64,000 nt of DNA from Vespa crabro (GCF_910589235.1 NC_060965.1:850001-914000), one strand, 5' to 3'. Shown: positions 11,217-24,001, counted from the stretch's first letter. Notes: a model not told the origin generated them from the sequence alone. Program-made: numbers and translations.

Positions 11217-12477
11217 CGGTTTACGATTCGGTCTTCCGTTCCACGACGTTTGCTCTTGCAAGAGATACCAGAGCTAAACCCATTTGGAACTTAAGTCCAG
11301 TCCAGCGTGGACGAAGAGAAGGACGAAGCGTAGAGTGGTTCGGATAGGGGGGGGGGGAGTGGGTGGAAGAATAGGAGGAGGATAGGAAAGAGTGGTAAGA
11401 GAATAGGAGGATAGGGTGGAGGAGGTGAAGGACGCGAACTGGCTAAGACTATGTTGCGAAGACTGCCAGGGATAGAAAGGAGCATGGAAGAAGAAGAGTT
11501 TGGTGTATATCTCTCTAGCGAATTCAAGTTGGACAATACTTGTCGGGTCGAGAACGATGAAGAGAAGAGAAGGAGGAAGAACGGGGGAAGGGTGCGGAGT
11601 GGTACGAGTACTAGAAGGAAAGAGATGCAAACGTCGTGCTCTAGACTGAAATACTGAAGCGAGCTTAAACGCTCGTTGCCATAGAAACCCTAACTTAGAA
11701 AGAGAAAGATAGATAGATAGATAAATGGAAAGAGAGAAGGAGAGAGAGAGAGAGAGAGAGAGGGAGGGAGGGAGGGAGAATGACTCGCGAGAGGGATCAC
11801 AAAAGACACACAGAGTTCGTGTCCAGGATGCAGTCTTTTTCGGAAAAGAAACACCGACTACTGTCGCTCTTATAATATCGTCAAGTTTATTTCCTCACGA
11901 CATGTTAAGCTTGCGTTTAACTGACCGGAAGTAACTCAAAATCGTGATTTTCATGGATTGAAATTGACAATTGAAATCCAACGGCACAGATGGTCTATCC
12001 CTCATCCCATTTCCCTGCACGTTTCTTTCCTCGATTACTTTCGAATTCTTTTTACTTACGTTTGTCTATTATTTTACATCTCTATCTCAATCGATCGACC
12101 TGATTCTATATTTCTTTAATTTTTCCTTCCTTCCTCTATTTTTACGCAATCGTACTAGAGACTAACGACTAAGGATCGAATGGAAAAATTTACGAGAACG
12201 CTGCGAGAACGAAAAGTGTCTCTTTCTTTCGCAGTAACTATCTTCTTTCTCTCTTTTCTTCTTTCGTTACAACGGAAAAGAAGAAGAAGGAGAAGAAGTG
12301 GAAGAAGTGGAAAAAGGAAAAAAAAGAAGAAGAAGAAGAGGAAGAAGAAGTATATAAAATATCGATTAACTCACTGGAGGTGAATAGAAATTGCAAGAAA
12401 GAGGAAGGGCTCTTCCTCGAAGTTCGAACGAAGTCGCTCGATCGATTAGCTGTGAACCTTCTCAGAGAAATAGAGAG

Positions 12478-12535
<58 letters not shown>

Positions 12536-13001
12536 CGTTTACAGAATTAATCCAACTGCTTCCGTTTCCGATCACGTGCAAGCGAGCTCCAAGAGGAGGC
12601 TTCGGGGAACGAAGGCGTACGAAGAAAATGTAAATTCGTGTAATGCCGCGAGTCAGCGAGTGCTACCGAACGAAAAACACATCGAGGAGACCCGGCGATC
12701 CTACTTAGAAAAAAAGAAAAAAAAACAAAAGAAAAAAAAAAAAAAAAGAAAAGAGAAACAATGTGAGCTACATTTTGGAGAGTCTTGAGGGAAAGAGAGA
12801 AGAGAAATATAGACAACGTTGAACACGCGATAGGATAATAAATTCGTTGCTTGTGGGATAATGCTCTCTTATGAGAGGAGAGTTGTTCGATATAGCGGAG
12901 GTACGAACGGTCTCTGTCACCGAGAAACGCACGGACGTTGCCGGAAAATGAAACGCACGCGATAACAAAATTTCAGAGAAAGAGAAGGTGGATGGATGGG
13001 T

Positions 13002-13041
<40 letters not shown>

Positions 13042-13559
13042 CCAAGCGAGTATTATCTCCATTTATCCCATTAAAGAGAATTTTCAAGGATAAGTGAAGT
13101 AAAAGGACTAACTCACTCGATCGAAAAAATAAACATTCTCTTCGGTTTTGTCCAAAAAAAAAAAAAAGAAAAAAAAAAAAAGAAAAAAAGAAAAGAAAAA
13201 GAAGAATAAAAATTAATTGTTAAAGAAAAAGAAAAAATATGTTGAGCGTGTACGATAGTTACTAATTGCTTTTATGATATGCTAATGAAAAAGCTTTTGA
13301 AATTAAAATGGTAGAGAGGAAGATAGAAAGATAAGGAGACAGAGATAACTCGATGATAATATTATAAAGCTAATACGATCCAAGTCGACTTTGAATCCTT
13401 CGAAAAAGATTTGCATCTCGTTCGTTAAACTCGAGAGATTGTACAATGAAATGAAATAGGAGAGGAAATAAAAGAGCGATGTCAACGATGCGCTTGAATT
13501 TTTTTCCGAATTAAAAAGTAATAATAAAAGGAGTATATTTATTCTTCTCTCAAATCGTA
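10131..13559. other. Intergenic, purine-rich, no gene seen
   Basis: Dominated by GA, GAA and GGA tracts on the + strand: near 10612-10665, 11140-11215, 11340-11430, 11700-11780, 12280-12350, 12470-12533, 12700-12760, 13005-13040 and A-rich 13154-13200. All ORFs over 60 codons contain or flank these tracts. Unique stretches such as 10740-11040 and 11800-12180 show nothing recognisable. Confidence 0.6.
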
Positions 13560-13760
13560 CCGTTGGAAGTCTCGCGGTACCGCAGACGTTGCGCAATTTA
13601 TTATTTTGCAACGTAAGCCGGTGCACGTTCGCAACAATACTTCGTAAGTCCGTAATTTGCATCTCGTTCCAGATGTATTCCGTGTCGTTCGTGTATCAGC
13701 TACCCCCGGCAGTCTCGTTAAACGAGTTTCCCTCCCTCGTTCCAGCCTCCTCAGCCTTCA
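13560..13760. promoter_or_regulatory. GC-richer island with inverted repeats
   Basis: It contains a perfect palindrome GCGGTACCGC at 13574-13583, a 7-bp inverted repeat ACGTTGC/GCAACGT at 13586-13614, and CTCGTT-A-AACGAG near 13714-13726. The sequence is CG-rich compared with its flanks. It could be a promoter or conserved element; no ORF is convincing. Confidence 0.2.
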
Positions 13761-14212
13761 CCTTCGTTTCGCTATCCCTCTCACAGCTCTTTCTTTCTCT
13801 CTCTCTCTCTCTCTCTTTTTTCCCTTTTTTCTTTCTATTTCTTTCTATCCTCTTTTACACACTTTTCTCTCACTCGGAGCTTTACCAAGCTCGCTTTTCT
13901 CTTGGAGGTGACGCGTTGCTAACGCGGAAAGGGTGAAAATTTGATTATTCGCGACACGATCGGGCCGCTCATAATTAACGTACCCCCTAACTCCGCTACC
14001 TCGGCACTTCTCCTCATTCATTCGTCGAGGCTATCCCGTTACACTGGTACAACGACGAAGAAAAATCAGCTGACGGAGAGTGATGAATGACGCGAAAGAA
14101 AATCGATTACATACCGGAGAGAAGGAAAACAGTGTAAAGCTTCGACGAAATAATGGAATTTAACCGAAGTGCAGTTGTTGAGAAAGAGAATAAGAAAGAG
14201 AAAACGCGCGCG

Positions 14213-14243
<31 letters not shown>

Positions 14244-14577
14244 AATAGGTAGGGTGGAAAGGAAAAAGACGCAACAAGGTAAAACGGCAAGAACGAATGA
14301 CGAACGAAGCAGTAGGAAGAGGTACGAAAAGTCGACGGGTGGTTAAACAAAGGACGACATTTTCAGCACTATTCTAAAGAGCTACCCTTCAAGACTAGCT
14401 GCCCGAAGGCAGGAGGTTGGCCAACGGTAGGACCGACAAAGGGTTGTAGAAGCGAGGGTTCGAAGAAGAAGTGGGAGAGAGGAGAAGGCAGATAGATAGA
14501 GAGAGAGAGAGAGAGAAAGAGTGCCATAACCTTTTATCGCACCATCCGGTTGCGGCCAAGCAGAATTCCTTTTTCTA

Positions 14578-14615
<38 letters not shown>

Positions 14616-14855
14616 CGCTTTACGAGTGCACTTCGTCGCATATTTTCACGTTTTTAACATTGTTACGCGGAACTACTTCCTTTCCACCCCTGGAAGCACT
14701 CTGTCATCCCTCTCCGTTTCCCGTTTTCTCCCTCGAGCCGCCTATCCACACGGCCTGGAGATCTGTCACGTTGAGGAAAAGGGAGGAGAAAAGAGATAGG
14801 ACTGAAACGAGAGGAAGAGAGAATGAGAGGCAGAGGACGAGGAAGGATGGATCAC

Positions 14856-14923
<68 letters not shown>

Positions 14924-15260
14924 AAGATACCGTCGCAGGGAAACCAGGCAAGCTTGGCCAGCTGCAATACCGCGATATACAAACTTATTGACGAAACTCT
15001 CGGAAGTTGAGTAGGAGCTTCCGGAATTTCAAGATGGCGAATATCCGCATAGCGGATTAACCTGAAGAATATCTATCGCGAGATCGTAGAAAACATTGCT
15101 GACAGGATGGAACAGGAGAGAAGGTAAGAAAATTTGCGAAAACAAAACCATAGCGTGATAAAAGGAAAAAAAAAATAATAGGAGTGAGTGAGAGAGGGAG
15201 TGAAAGAATGAATGTAGATTAAATAAATTGAATATAAGTGTGAATCTGTTCGCACTTATA

Positions 15261-15308
<48 letters not shown>

Positions 15309-15309
15309 A
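13761..15309. other. Intergenic, CT and GA arrays
   Basis: CT tracts at about 13795-13818, 14580-14608 and 15265-15302 and GA tracts at about 14218-14243 and 14859-14920. The 179-codon ORF at 14471-15010 and its antisense partners are translations of these arrays. No gene is supported. Confidence 0.6.
14859..14920. repeat. Long (GA)n array
   Basis: About 30 GA units without interruption. Confidence 0.95.
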
Positions 15310-15500
15310 TTCATTTGTAATTGGCAGGACGTATGTACGTGGTGGAGAGCCATTTTGCGTGGTGTTCTGCTTGTAAATGGCACTGGTTAATTAGGTCGAG
15401 CATCTGACGATTCGGTGCGAGGGAGAGGAGGATTCAAGCTCGGCGGCGATAATGGGCCGTATTAATTATATATGTCACGCCGACGTTAAATATTCAGGAA
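15310..15500. promoter_or_regulatory. Candidate regulatory island
   Basis: Normal-complexity, GC-richer sequence between two repeats. It contains GGTTAATTAGG near 15385 and GTATTAATTATAT near 15460, both homeodomain-type cores. No open frame of note. Function is inferred only. Confidence 0.2.
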
Positions 15501-15519
15501 GGAGGAGGACCGAGAGCTA

Positions 15520-15636
15520 GCACTACTACCAATACCGTCGCTACTACTATCACTACCACTGCCACTGCTACTACTACCACTACTACTGCTACTGCTACCG
15601 CTGCTACTACTACTTGTACTATTACTATTATTATTT
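15520..15636. repeat. Imperfect CTA/CCA/CTG trinucleotide repeat
   Basis: About 38 units, mostly CTA with ACC, CTG and TTA variants, ending in TTA units. It is open in some frames but has no coding context. Confidence 0.85.
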
Positions 15637-15664
15637 CCACTAACTTCTATCTACCTTTAGAAAA

Positions 15665-15692
15665 TGTGTGTGTGTGTGTGTGCGCGCGCGCA
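15665..15692. repeat. (TG)n passing into (CG)n
   Basis: Alternating purine-pyrimidine run: TG units followed directly by CG units. Such sequence is prone to left-handed (Z) DNA. Confidence 0.85.
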
Positions 15693-15845
15693 ACAATGTC
15701 ATGTCCTCTCGCCTGCATTATATAAATCCTCTATTATTTGTACAATGATTCGCCACCTCGTCAGTCCATTCTATACCTATACTTATGTATATTTATGGTT
15801 ATGCACAGAAATTCATAGCTTGTTGCAACGTCTGAACTCCTCTCT

Positions 15846-15879
<34 letters not shown>

Positions 15880-17398
15880 CCCTCTCTATTTCAATCTCTA
15901 TCACTATCTCTATCTTTCTTCCTCTCTATTTTCCTCCCTCTTGTGTCTGTGTTTCTACTTGTCTGGCCAACTGCTCGAAATTCGAGATCGATGCACCTGT
16001 TAGGAGAGAAACGTGCAACGAAAGTAAACTTCGCTCTATCGTTTCTTTCACGGCCATGAGAAACCTTCGGGGTTCCTTATGAAACAATGTGAAATATTAT
16101 ATAAAATAAGACAAAGAATATTAATAAACGTTGAAAATTTTCAAGATCTTTGAAAACAATGGTTCCTCGTTAAAACGATTTATAAGTACTCATCGATTTA
16201 TATATCTGTACATTTGAAATCTACGATGTTCAATTTCCAAACCATTTTTAATCTCCATCGAGCTTCCAATTTATTCACTGAATGATTTTAATAAGCGTAC
16301 TCGTATTTTCTCCTTGATACCGTGCTTACCTCTTGGAATTCAACGTAGATTGGGGGTCTTTCGTTCCGAAAGTGAGAAGAAAGCCGTTCCATAAGCGATT
16401 TTCCTTTGTGAGGAACGACGGGAGGGTTGAAGGGAATGAAAAGGAGGGAAATGCCGGATAAGACGAGAAAGGTCTCAGTGGATGATAACCTTCGGAGATA
16501 TCGTAAACTCGTCGCTTAACGAGCTAAAAAAGAGGCCAGCAGAATGTGGAAAGTGGACGATGCAGTTATTTTTTGTGCATCATATCACACCTTTCTTCTT
16601 TCTCTTTCCTTTTCTTTCTTTCTATTCTCTTCTCTCTTTTTCTTTTCTTTCTTTTGAAGAGCAACAATGAGAGACATTCGGCGAATGCATGTAAAAACAG
16701 CGCTAGGCATTGTGTCGCATAAATCGATTCCATTAGTCTTAATGGCTACGGAACGATATCAACCCACTACTCTAATATAGCGAAGAAAGAATAGAAATAG
16801 GTGGGGGTAGGTAAGAGGAGGAGGGGGTGGGGGAGAAGAGAAAGGGGAAAAAAGAAAATAAAGGTGGAAAATGTGAATCTCTCGTAAAGAGATATATCCT
16901 AAAGTATGGAAAGGAGGGAAAGGAGAAGGATCGATTTGCGAGAAGGATTCTCGACTTTCGAAATATTCATGCTAACCAGATCTAATTCGACTTCGTACAA
17001 TTCGTAGCTGCATACGTAAAGAGAAGGAAGAAACGTGTAGGTACGCTTTGTAGAATGCTGCTCTCGTGGGATGGGACGGGACGTAAATTGGAAATATGCT
17101 CGGAGTTATTTCTTTGAAAGATCTTCTCCTTTACAGAGAAGAAAGAAAAAAAGAAGAAAAGGACAGTACGATCCTTGTAAGAACGTAATTTGCTTGACTT
17201 TTGGGGGAAGGTCTATCCGATATAATTCCATTTTACGATCCTTCCACGTTCGTATTATCGATGAAGATAACAATTTTAAAAGATTGTTCAGAGGGACAAA
17301 CAATAATGTAAGAGGAAGATTTTTTAATGATAATTTCAGAGACAAAAGATGATCGAGATAAATGATTTTGCCGATTTTTAATATAATTTAAATCCATG

Positions 17399-17445
<47 letters not shown>

Positions 17446-17552
17446 TTTCTTTTCCTACGAGCAAGATATATTCACAATATCAAGCACGAAAATTTTACTT
17501 CTCGTTGATAGGAGTCTCCCTTCCGTCGTCTCTGGTTTTCTCATCCGTCTAG
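15693..17552. other. Intergenic, no gene seen
   Basis: CT tract at about 15840-15935, then mostly unique AT-rich DNA to 16480, a pyrimidine stretch at 16590-16660, purine-rich DNA at 16790-16930 and (CT)n at 17400-17444. ORFs at 16482-16670 and 17071-17352 have no recognisable features. Confidence 0.55.
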
Positions 17553-17614
17553 TTACTTACTCACGTTGGATATCCACACATTGGAAGAGGCGTTGGTGGA
17601 GATTGTGACGACGA

Positions 17615-17668
17615 CGATGTTGGTAATAGTGATGATGGTGGTGATGGTTGGTGGTGGTGGTGGCGGCA
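17615..17668. repeat. GGT/GAT imperfect trinucleotide repeat
   Basis: GATGATGGTGGTGATGG-type repeat ending in GGC units, just upstream of the small ORF at 17718. Confidence 0.8.
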
Positions 17669-17717
17669 GCGGCAATCCCCTCAAAGCTTTCGCACTGCTA
17701 GCGTAGTGTCGACGCAA

Positions 17718-17879
17718 ATGGATTCCTCGGGAGTTGATGAAAAGCTTCTGGAAAGTGATCGAGTTCCTACGCGATTTTACGATCCCGTGTGTCGGATTTC
17801 AAGCTTAAAGGGAGGCGTTACCCACCCTCGAAAACGATCAGATAACAGATCCGATTCGTGGTTTTACAAACTTTCTTGA
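17718..17879 (+). CDS. Small ORF, 53 codons, unknown
   Basis: An ATG at 17718, in the context GCAAATGG, opens a 53-residue frame ending in TGA at 17877-17879. The peptide starts MDSSGVDEKLLESDRV and ends DSWFYKLS; it is hydrophilic, free of simple repeats and has no signal peptide or membrane segment. The same frame is open back to a stop near 17550, but that upstream part is a GGT/GAT repeat. No family is recognised. It may be a chance ORF or the 3' end of an unannotated exon. Confidence 0.2.
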   Translation: MDSSGVDEKLLESDRVPTRFYDPVCRISSLKGGVTHPRKRSDNRSDSWFYKLS

Positions 17880-18697
17880 AACGGAAGGAGAGAGAAGCTC
17901 GAAACTTTCTACCTCCTAACTGCCACAATTAGAGGCCTCGAATTCATTTTGATCGTTTCTAAAGTTCGATGGATATCTATGGGAACTATCGAGATCTAAG
18001 GAGAAAGTTTTCTTTTTTTTTTTTTCTTCTTTTTTTAAAGATACTCATCTACTACTAGTTTGGGATTTAAATTATCGAGCTTCAGAAATATCTTTCAATT
18101 AAGAATACATACAAATATGTTATTAGAGGATTTATCGATTTCTTAGATTTATCTGAAAATCGAGAACCTTATATTACGGAAAGTAATATGCATATATATA
18201 TATATACATATACCTACATACATACATACGTGTACGATCAGATTTCTTTCATGGATCTTCTCTTCCGTCATTCTGTGGTTCGTGTTCTGCGGTACTGCGA
18301 GTCTCCTTTCGAAACCCGAGAGTCTCGCGAGAGCCTCTTCGATCGAGGAGGAAGGAAGAGAGTCGAGAGGGTCGTGAGATACTGACTACGAAATGGCCTG
18401 AGGTGATGCGACAGCCCCACATGATTCGTAATAAATCCATTATTGAGTTTTGCATCGGCCGACAAAGTCCTATATCGATCCATCTTCCATGTATTCGTAA
18501 AGTCTATTTCAGAGATTCCTCTTTGAAATCGTAAATCCACGTGTGATATTATATGTAAATGACTGTTAAAATTAATCCTACGTAATTAATAAATATTTGA
18601 AATTTGTTCGATCGATAATTACTTCAAAAGGTTCGAAAGTCTATCAAGTTAAAAGAAAGTTTGATATAACTTACGTACATCCGTGTTTCTTTGATAG

Positions 18698-18739
<42 letters not shown>

Positions 18740-19739
18740 TATATATACGCGCTGCACCGTTTGATAAAAGTCCGAAAGTATACGTAAACGAAATGCGTAT
18801 TCGCATATTGCAACGACACGCTCCGAGCGTCTGGAGATTCTGCGGATATCTTTTCCTTCGCTTTCGAGAGAACTCGATGAAACTAGTCCGATATTAAACT
18901 TGGAGAAAATCCGGTATAAAGTGTATTTTCTGAAATTCAGCAGAAAGGATTACATTGCCGAAAGGGATTAAAACTATCTTCAGACTCCGGTAAGTTTCGC
19001 TTAGTGTTTCACTCTTTCTCTCGTTTCTCTCGTTTCACGACCTCCGCTTCTTCATCGTCGAATAACAACTCTCAATCGTAAAGTTCTTGGTTATCCGAGA
19101 CAAATAAACGGTAAAATATCAGCTGCGTGAAACTTGTGTTTATGACAAAGATCGAGAGAGAAATAGAGAAACGGAGAAAGAACGAACGAAAGAAAGAACG
19201 AAGGAAAGAAAGATAGAAAGAAATAAAGAAATAAATAAAGAAAGAAAGAAAGAAGGAATTCAGTTCACTAAGAAGAGATCCTCCTCTCTTCGAGATCGTT
19301 TCCTCCTTCTCGTTTCGTTGCTTGGTGGGCCGTGGAAAATGAAACACGTGTTTCTGTCTTCATATCGATCGAAATTCCAAGCTCGAACGTAAGCAGACTT
19401 GCCGCAAAGATCTTTCGGAAAATTCTCTTAATATCGAACATAGTTCAGCTTTCAATGAAAGACCGACCTCAAAAAACGAGCTTTTTCATATTAAACGAAA
19501 TTGACTATACTTCATCATCGATATGAACTACATACGTTTATGCAAAAATTACATGAAAGTGTTCTTTCCAAGCGGAAAAAGCTGGGGATCAATATTTTTT
19601 TTTTCTTCTTTCTCTTTCCTTTCTTCCCTTTTTCCATTTTATAGAATCGTAAAAGTTTACCGAACAAATCCTTTCCCCGTCGTTTCTAAGGAGAGTATAA
19701 TACTCGTATCGGATAAAAAAGATTTATGAACTTTGAAAC
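17880..19739. other. Intergenic, no gene seen
   Basis: Pyrimidine run at 18010-18040, a TA/CATA microsatellite at about 18188-18232, (TA)(CA)n at 18699-18748 and GAAA/GAAC repeats at 19150-19257. A splice-donor-like CCG/GTAAGT is at about 18989-18995 without a supported exon. Unique stretches at 18240-18690 and 18770-19070 show nothing recognisable. Confidence 0.5.
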
Positions 19740-19915
19740 GATTCACGGGCATCGGCGCGAATATTGTGCAGATAAAAGCAATTAGCATAATTGCCCTATG
19801 AAGTACGAAACCGATGTAACAATTATTCCGTTGAGAAATTATAGCTTCTCTAAAGGGAATAACATTATTGGCCGACGTTGTTACACGATCGTAACAATAA
19901 TACCTTCTATTTCAG
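19740..19915. promoter_or_regulatory. Candidate regulatory island with inverted TAATTGC sites
   Basis: A perfect inverted repeat GCAATTA-GCA-TAATTGC lies at 19778-19794. The surrounding 170 bases are free of simple repeats. An acceptor-like pyrimidine tract ending in TTTCAG closes the island near 19915, but no exon after it is supported. Confidence 0.2.
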
Positions 19916-19983
19916 CGCGTGTATTTTGACGTTATCCCGACATACATATGTAGACCTTTATATATGAATATATTCACAGACAC

Positions 19984-20031
<48 letters not shown>

Positions 20032-20382
20032 TGTGTGTGATAAAACAATTATCGATTCGATATTTACCACAGCTATGCTATACGTTCGAGATAAAATCAC
20101 GTTAATTAATTCCGATCTCTCGCGTCGAATTTTAAAAGCCATTCCATACTTCCTTCTTTCTCTATGTCGAGCGTTCTTATGTACTCAGCAAGGTACGACC
20201 TTGGTCTCTGAAATTGACTTAATAGCACGACCCGAAATCATCGAGTGTGAAGGAGAACGGTGTGCTCGAGACAGAGGCAGTTTCCACCCTCGTGGGTCCA
20301 ACATCATCCACCGAGCGATTTTCTCGACCACCCTGTATAATCACACGACGACGACGCGTACTTTCGTACGATACGCACACAC

Positions 20383-20426
<44 letters not shown>

Positions 20427-21420
20427 GGAATGAGAGAGGGAATGAGAGAGGGAGAGGCATTAAGGGAGCGAAAGGGAAGAGGCTGAGAGAGAGAGAGAGA
20501 GAGTTGCGAGAAAATCCGGAGCATGCGCTTGGCGAACACGAGTAGTCGAGGGTTGCTTTCGGATTCAGTTTAACCCCAGCGCCAGCAGGGGTAAAGCGCG
20601 TTGAAAATTCTCTATACCACGGCAACGTGTTCGATCAGTGTTCTTTTATTCAATGTTATATTATTTTAATAGACGAAATAAATAATCTCGTCGACAGCGA
20701 TGTCGTAAATATATATATATATAAGAGAAACGAGTCTAAAGAAGGGAGAAGATAGAGGGGTGGTGAAAAGAAATATAAAAAAAAAAAACAAAAAAACAAA
20801 AAAAAAGAAATCAAAAGAAAAAGTGTCGATAAGATCCGAGATCTCACGGGAAAGCACGTGGGATACTTCCACGAGTTTGTTGTACCTATTCTTGGATTCT
20901 CAAGGAAAAAGAAAAAGTTAGTGAAGAATACGTAGAACTTTGAAAAAGAAAGGTGTAACAATATAATACAGATTGTACAGAACGAAGAAGAAAGAAAATA
21001 ATTGTACGCGTTGTGTATATATATATATATATATTTTTTTTTTTATATGTATATATATATACATATCTACATACATATATATATATATATATATATCTTT
21101 TCGGCTGACATTTTCTCGTGGAGTTTTGCGATTCTCCATGTGTGAGCTTTTTTCGAACGCCTTTGGGCTCACCGTACCGTAGCATCATCCCTTCTGTCAT
21201 CTATCCGTCGAGGCACAAAGCGTGGCACGTTGAGGGAGAAAAAAAAGAAAAAGAAGGAAAAAAAAAGAATAAAAAAAAAAGAAGAAATAAAGGAAGAAGA
21301 GGAGAAAACACACATACACGCACACACAGAGAGAGAGAGTGAGAAGGTACCCTTTTCCTACCTTTTTCTCTATCTCTCTCTCTCTCTCTCTCTCACTCTC
21401 TCTCTCTCTCTCTCTCTCTC
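19916..21420. other. Intergenic, microsatellite-rich
   Basis: (TA)n at 19988-20028, (GA)n at 20389-20425 and 20485-20502, A-rich 20770-20820, compound TA tracts at 21015-21097, A/G-rich 21238-21300 and (CT)n at 21370-21422. A unique stretch at 20040-20380 has a long + frame with no recognisable domain. Confidence 0.55.
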
Positions 21421-21424
21421 TTTC

Positions 21425-21737
21425 TACTTCGGTCTTTGTCCATGGTGTCTGTGCCAATCGCAGTGGTGGTTGTGTCGTCGTTGGTGCTCTAGTAGTAGTG
21501 AGTGTTTGTGCTCTCGTGCCACGAAAACGCACGTTCTCTCTTTCCGTCTGTCTGTCTGTCTGTCTGTCTATCTCTCTGTCCGTCTGTCTCCCTCTTCTGT
21601 GGTGAACGACTAGGTGAGCGGCGCGGAAAAAATGCGGTGAACCACCGCACTAGAACCACTCCTCCCCCTCCTCTACAATTCGAACCGCTTACTCTCTTGC
21701 TCTACGAAGGATTTCTCGAGCCAGCACGTCCATCCAG
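21425..21737 (+). other. Possible non-coding first exon ending at a strong splice donor
   Basis: The segment is GC-richer, contains GTGGTGGTTGTGTCGTCGTTGG-like and CTGT-repeat sequence, and ends CCATCCAG followed by GTGAGTAAAA, a near-perfect 5' splice site at 21738. A second donor-like GGTGAGCG is near 21613. No ATG-initiated ORF is convincing, so a 5' UTR exon is the best reading. The partner gene would lie to the right, possibly beyond this window. Confidence 0.25.
21545..21590. repeat. (CTGT)n tetranucleotide repeat
   Basis: CTGT units with a short CTAT/CTCT interruption. Confidence 0.85.
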
Positions 21738-23374
21738 GTGAGTAAAACTATCAAAATATTTTTTTTCGCCTGATAATTAAACATCCATTGTCTATATCTA
21801 AATACGTTCTAAGGTTCGTTCTAATGTTCTAAATGCGACGAATATTTTTCTTTTTCTTCTTGTTTTTTTCCTATTTTCTTTTTTTCTTTTTTTTTTTTTT
21901 ATTTTTTTTTTCTTTCATTTCTTTTTTTTTTCTCAAGCCGACACAATATCGCGGTCGCACGAAAACCACAACCACTCCCGATTTCAAACTTCCGTTAAAA
22001 TTATTCGCGGTTTTTTCTTTCGTTTTTTCATTCTTTCTTCTTTTTTTCGTTTCTATGTATCCAATTTTGTCTTTTCTCTTCTCATCGTTAGTAAAAATAT
22101 CCGCAGAACGTCGGAGACCATTGGCGATTTATTATTCAAGGAAATTAGCGTAGCGTAGTACGGAGGGAAAAACGAGAACACGTTCCTCTAACTCTCATAA
22201 ATTTGTCGCCTCTTTTTTTTTTTTTTCCTTCTTCTCTCATTCGACGTTTCACTCGAACTCCTTCTTTCTATGGATTCTCTCTCGTTTAATATTACTCTTG
22301 GGGGCAATGTACTCTCGAAGGTTAACGATCAATTCGGCTGAAGAATGGAACAGAAAGATAAATGAAGAAAACGATTCGTTTCTTTGTTATCTTTCAACTT
22401 TAATAGTAATTACATATCGTTTCGTTTGATTAATTTAATGGAGGATGGAATTATGTATCGTCGTGGGAAAAAGAAAAAAATAAATAAATAAACAAAAATA
22501 AACAAAAAAATAAATAAATAAGAAAGAGAGGAAAAAAATACGATCCAATTATTTAATAATTATTCTAAAATTGTCTCGATCACTCGAATACCAGAAAGAC
22601 ATAATTTCGTGTAAATTGAGTTACAAGATTAAGTCGAATAAAGACCAGGAAGAAGAAAGGACAATGACGAGGGCGGGGGGTTGAAAACTATCGCGGCTCA
22701 TTTTCCCTCGCCGAGACAATCTCAAGTTCGGGAAGTGGTCGTCATTGTCTCCGATTTTAAAGGAGCCTCGCATCGAGCTGCATAACTTGAACTGCGCAAA
22801 AACCTTTCAAAAGATCTCACTCCATTCCCCTTATTTCATTCTCGTTGCGCGATAATTTCATCATCGGAGCGAGAAAGAGAGAATCCTCTCTCTCTCTCTC
22901 TCTCTTCTCTCTTCTCTCTATTACGTAATTCTGTTATAACGAAAGTACAAACCTTTGTAATATATTTACAACGTGACGTAGACCGTCGTAAACCTTTTCA
23001 ACGCGATATTCGATTCCGATGGAAAAATTATATTGCTTTGAAGAAAGAAGAAAAACAGGAGAAAAGAAAAAATGAAAAGCTAAAAAAACTTATAGCGCGT
23101 CGTAATATCGACCGATCCATATATTTTTATAAATGCCCTGAGAGAGTTCAAAGAACAAGTAATAAGAGACAGAGATAGATAGAGAGAGAGAGAGAGAGAG
23201 AGGGAGAGATAATTAAAAAGTAGCTGGCAATAAAAAGATCAAGGAATCGTCGTGTTTCATTAAAGACGCTTCGTCAAATAAATGCTCCAACTCCGTTTGT
23301 ATGTTTAATCCTCCCCCATCAATATTCTTCGAATACGAAAAGTTCTCTTTTTCTCCCTCTCACCAACCTTTCTC

Positions 23375-23434
<60 letters not shown>

Positions 23435-24001
23435 TGTCTTCAAATGGAAAAAAGATATTTTTTACAAGGCAAATGAAGATCTCGTAACATCGCAAAAAAG
23501 CCCCCGTAGAGGTCATAGCTTTCGGTGATCTCGAAGGCAGACATTTCAAATCGTTTGTGTGGCTTAATGAAAGCTCGTTTTGGCGAGACCAACACGCATC
23601 GGGTTCCCTCTGTTACCAAGTTAATCGCTGATAACAGGCGCGAACTAACTTTTTAAGCCGGAGATATCGAACCCTCCTACACCCGCCCATCCCTCGATTC
23701 CCCACCCATGAACATCCCGTTTCCACCCCTCTTTCCATTCTTTCCCGTCTGTCATCGACCTTCCGGCACACTACCCCGTTTCCGTCGAGAATCGGTTTCG
23801 TATCTACATCCGACCTCGTAAGCTCGATATGCCGAGATTGCACGGGTTCACTTCTACCCTCCGCTTCATCCCTTACACATCCTCCATCTCCTCCTGCTCC
23901 TATACTTCCTCCTCTTCCTCCTCTTCTCTTCCATTACCCACAACCTGCAGTCTACGGCATTCTACCGATACGAATGAAAATGCGATCCAAGCCCTCTCCT
24001 C

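Noticed and set aside
14471..15010. 179-codon + strand ORF
   Set aside because: Mostly Arg/Glu and Ser/Leu runs from (GA)n and (CT)n arrays.
15376..15386. Similarity to the start of miR-263/miR-183 family
   Set aside because: Only 11 bases match, the conserved 3' half is absent and no hairpin partner exists.
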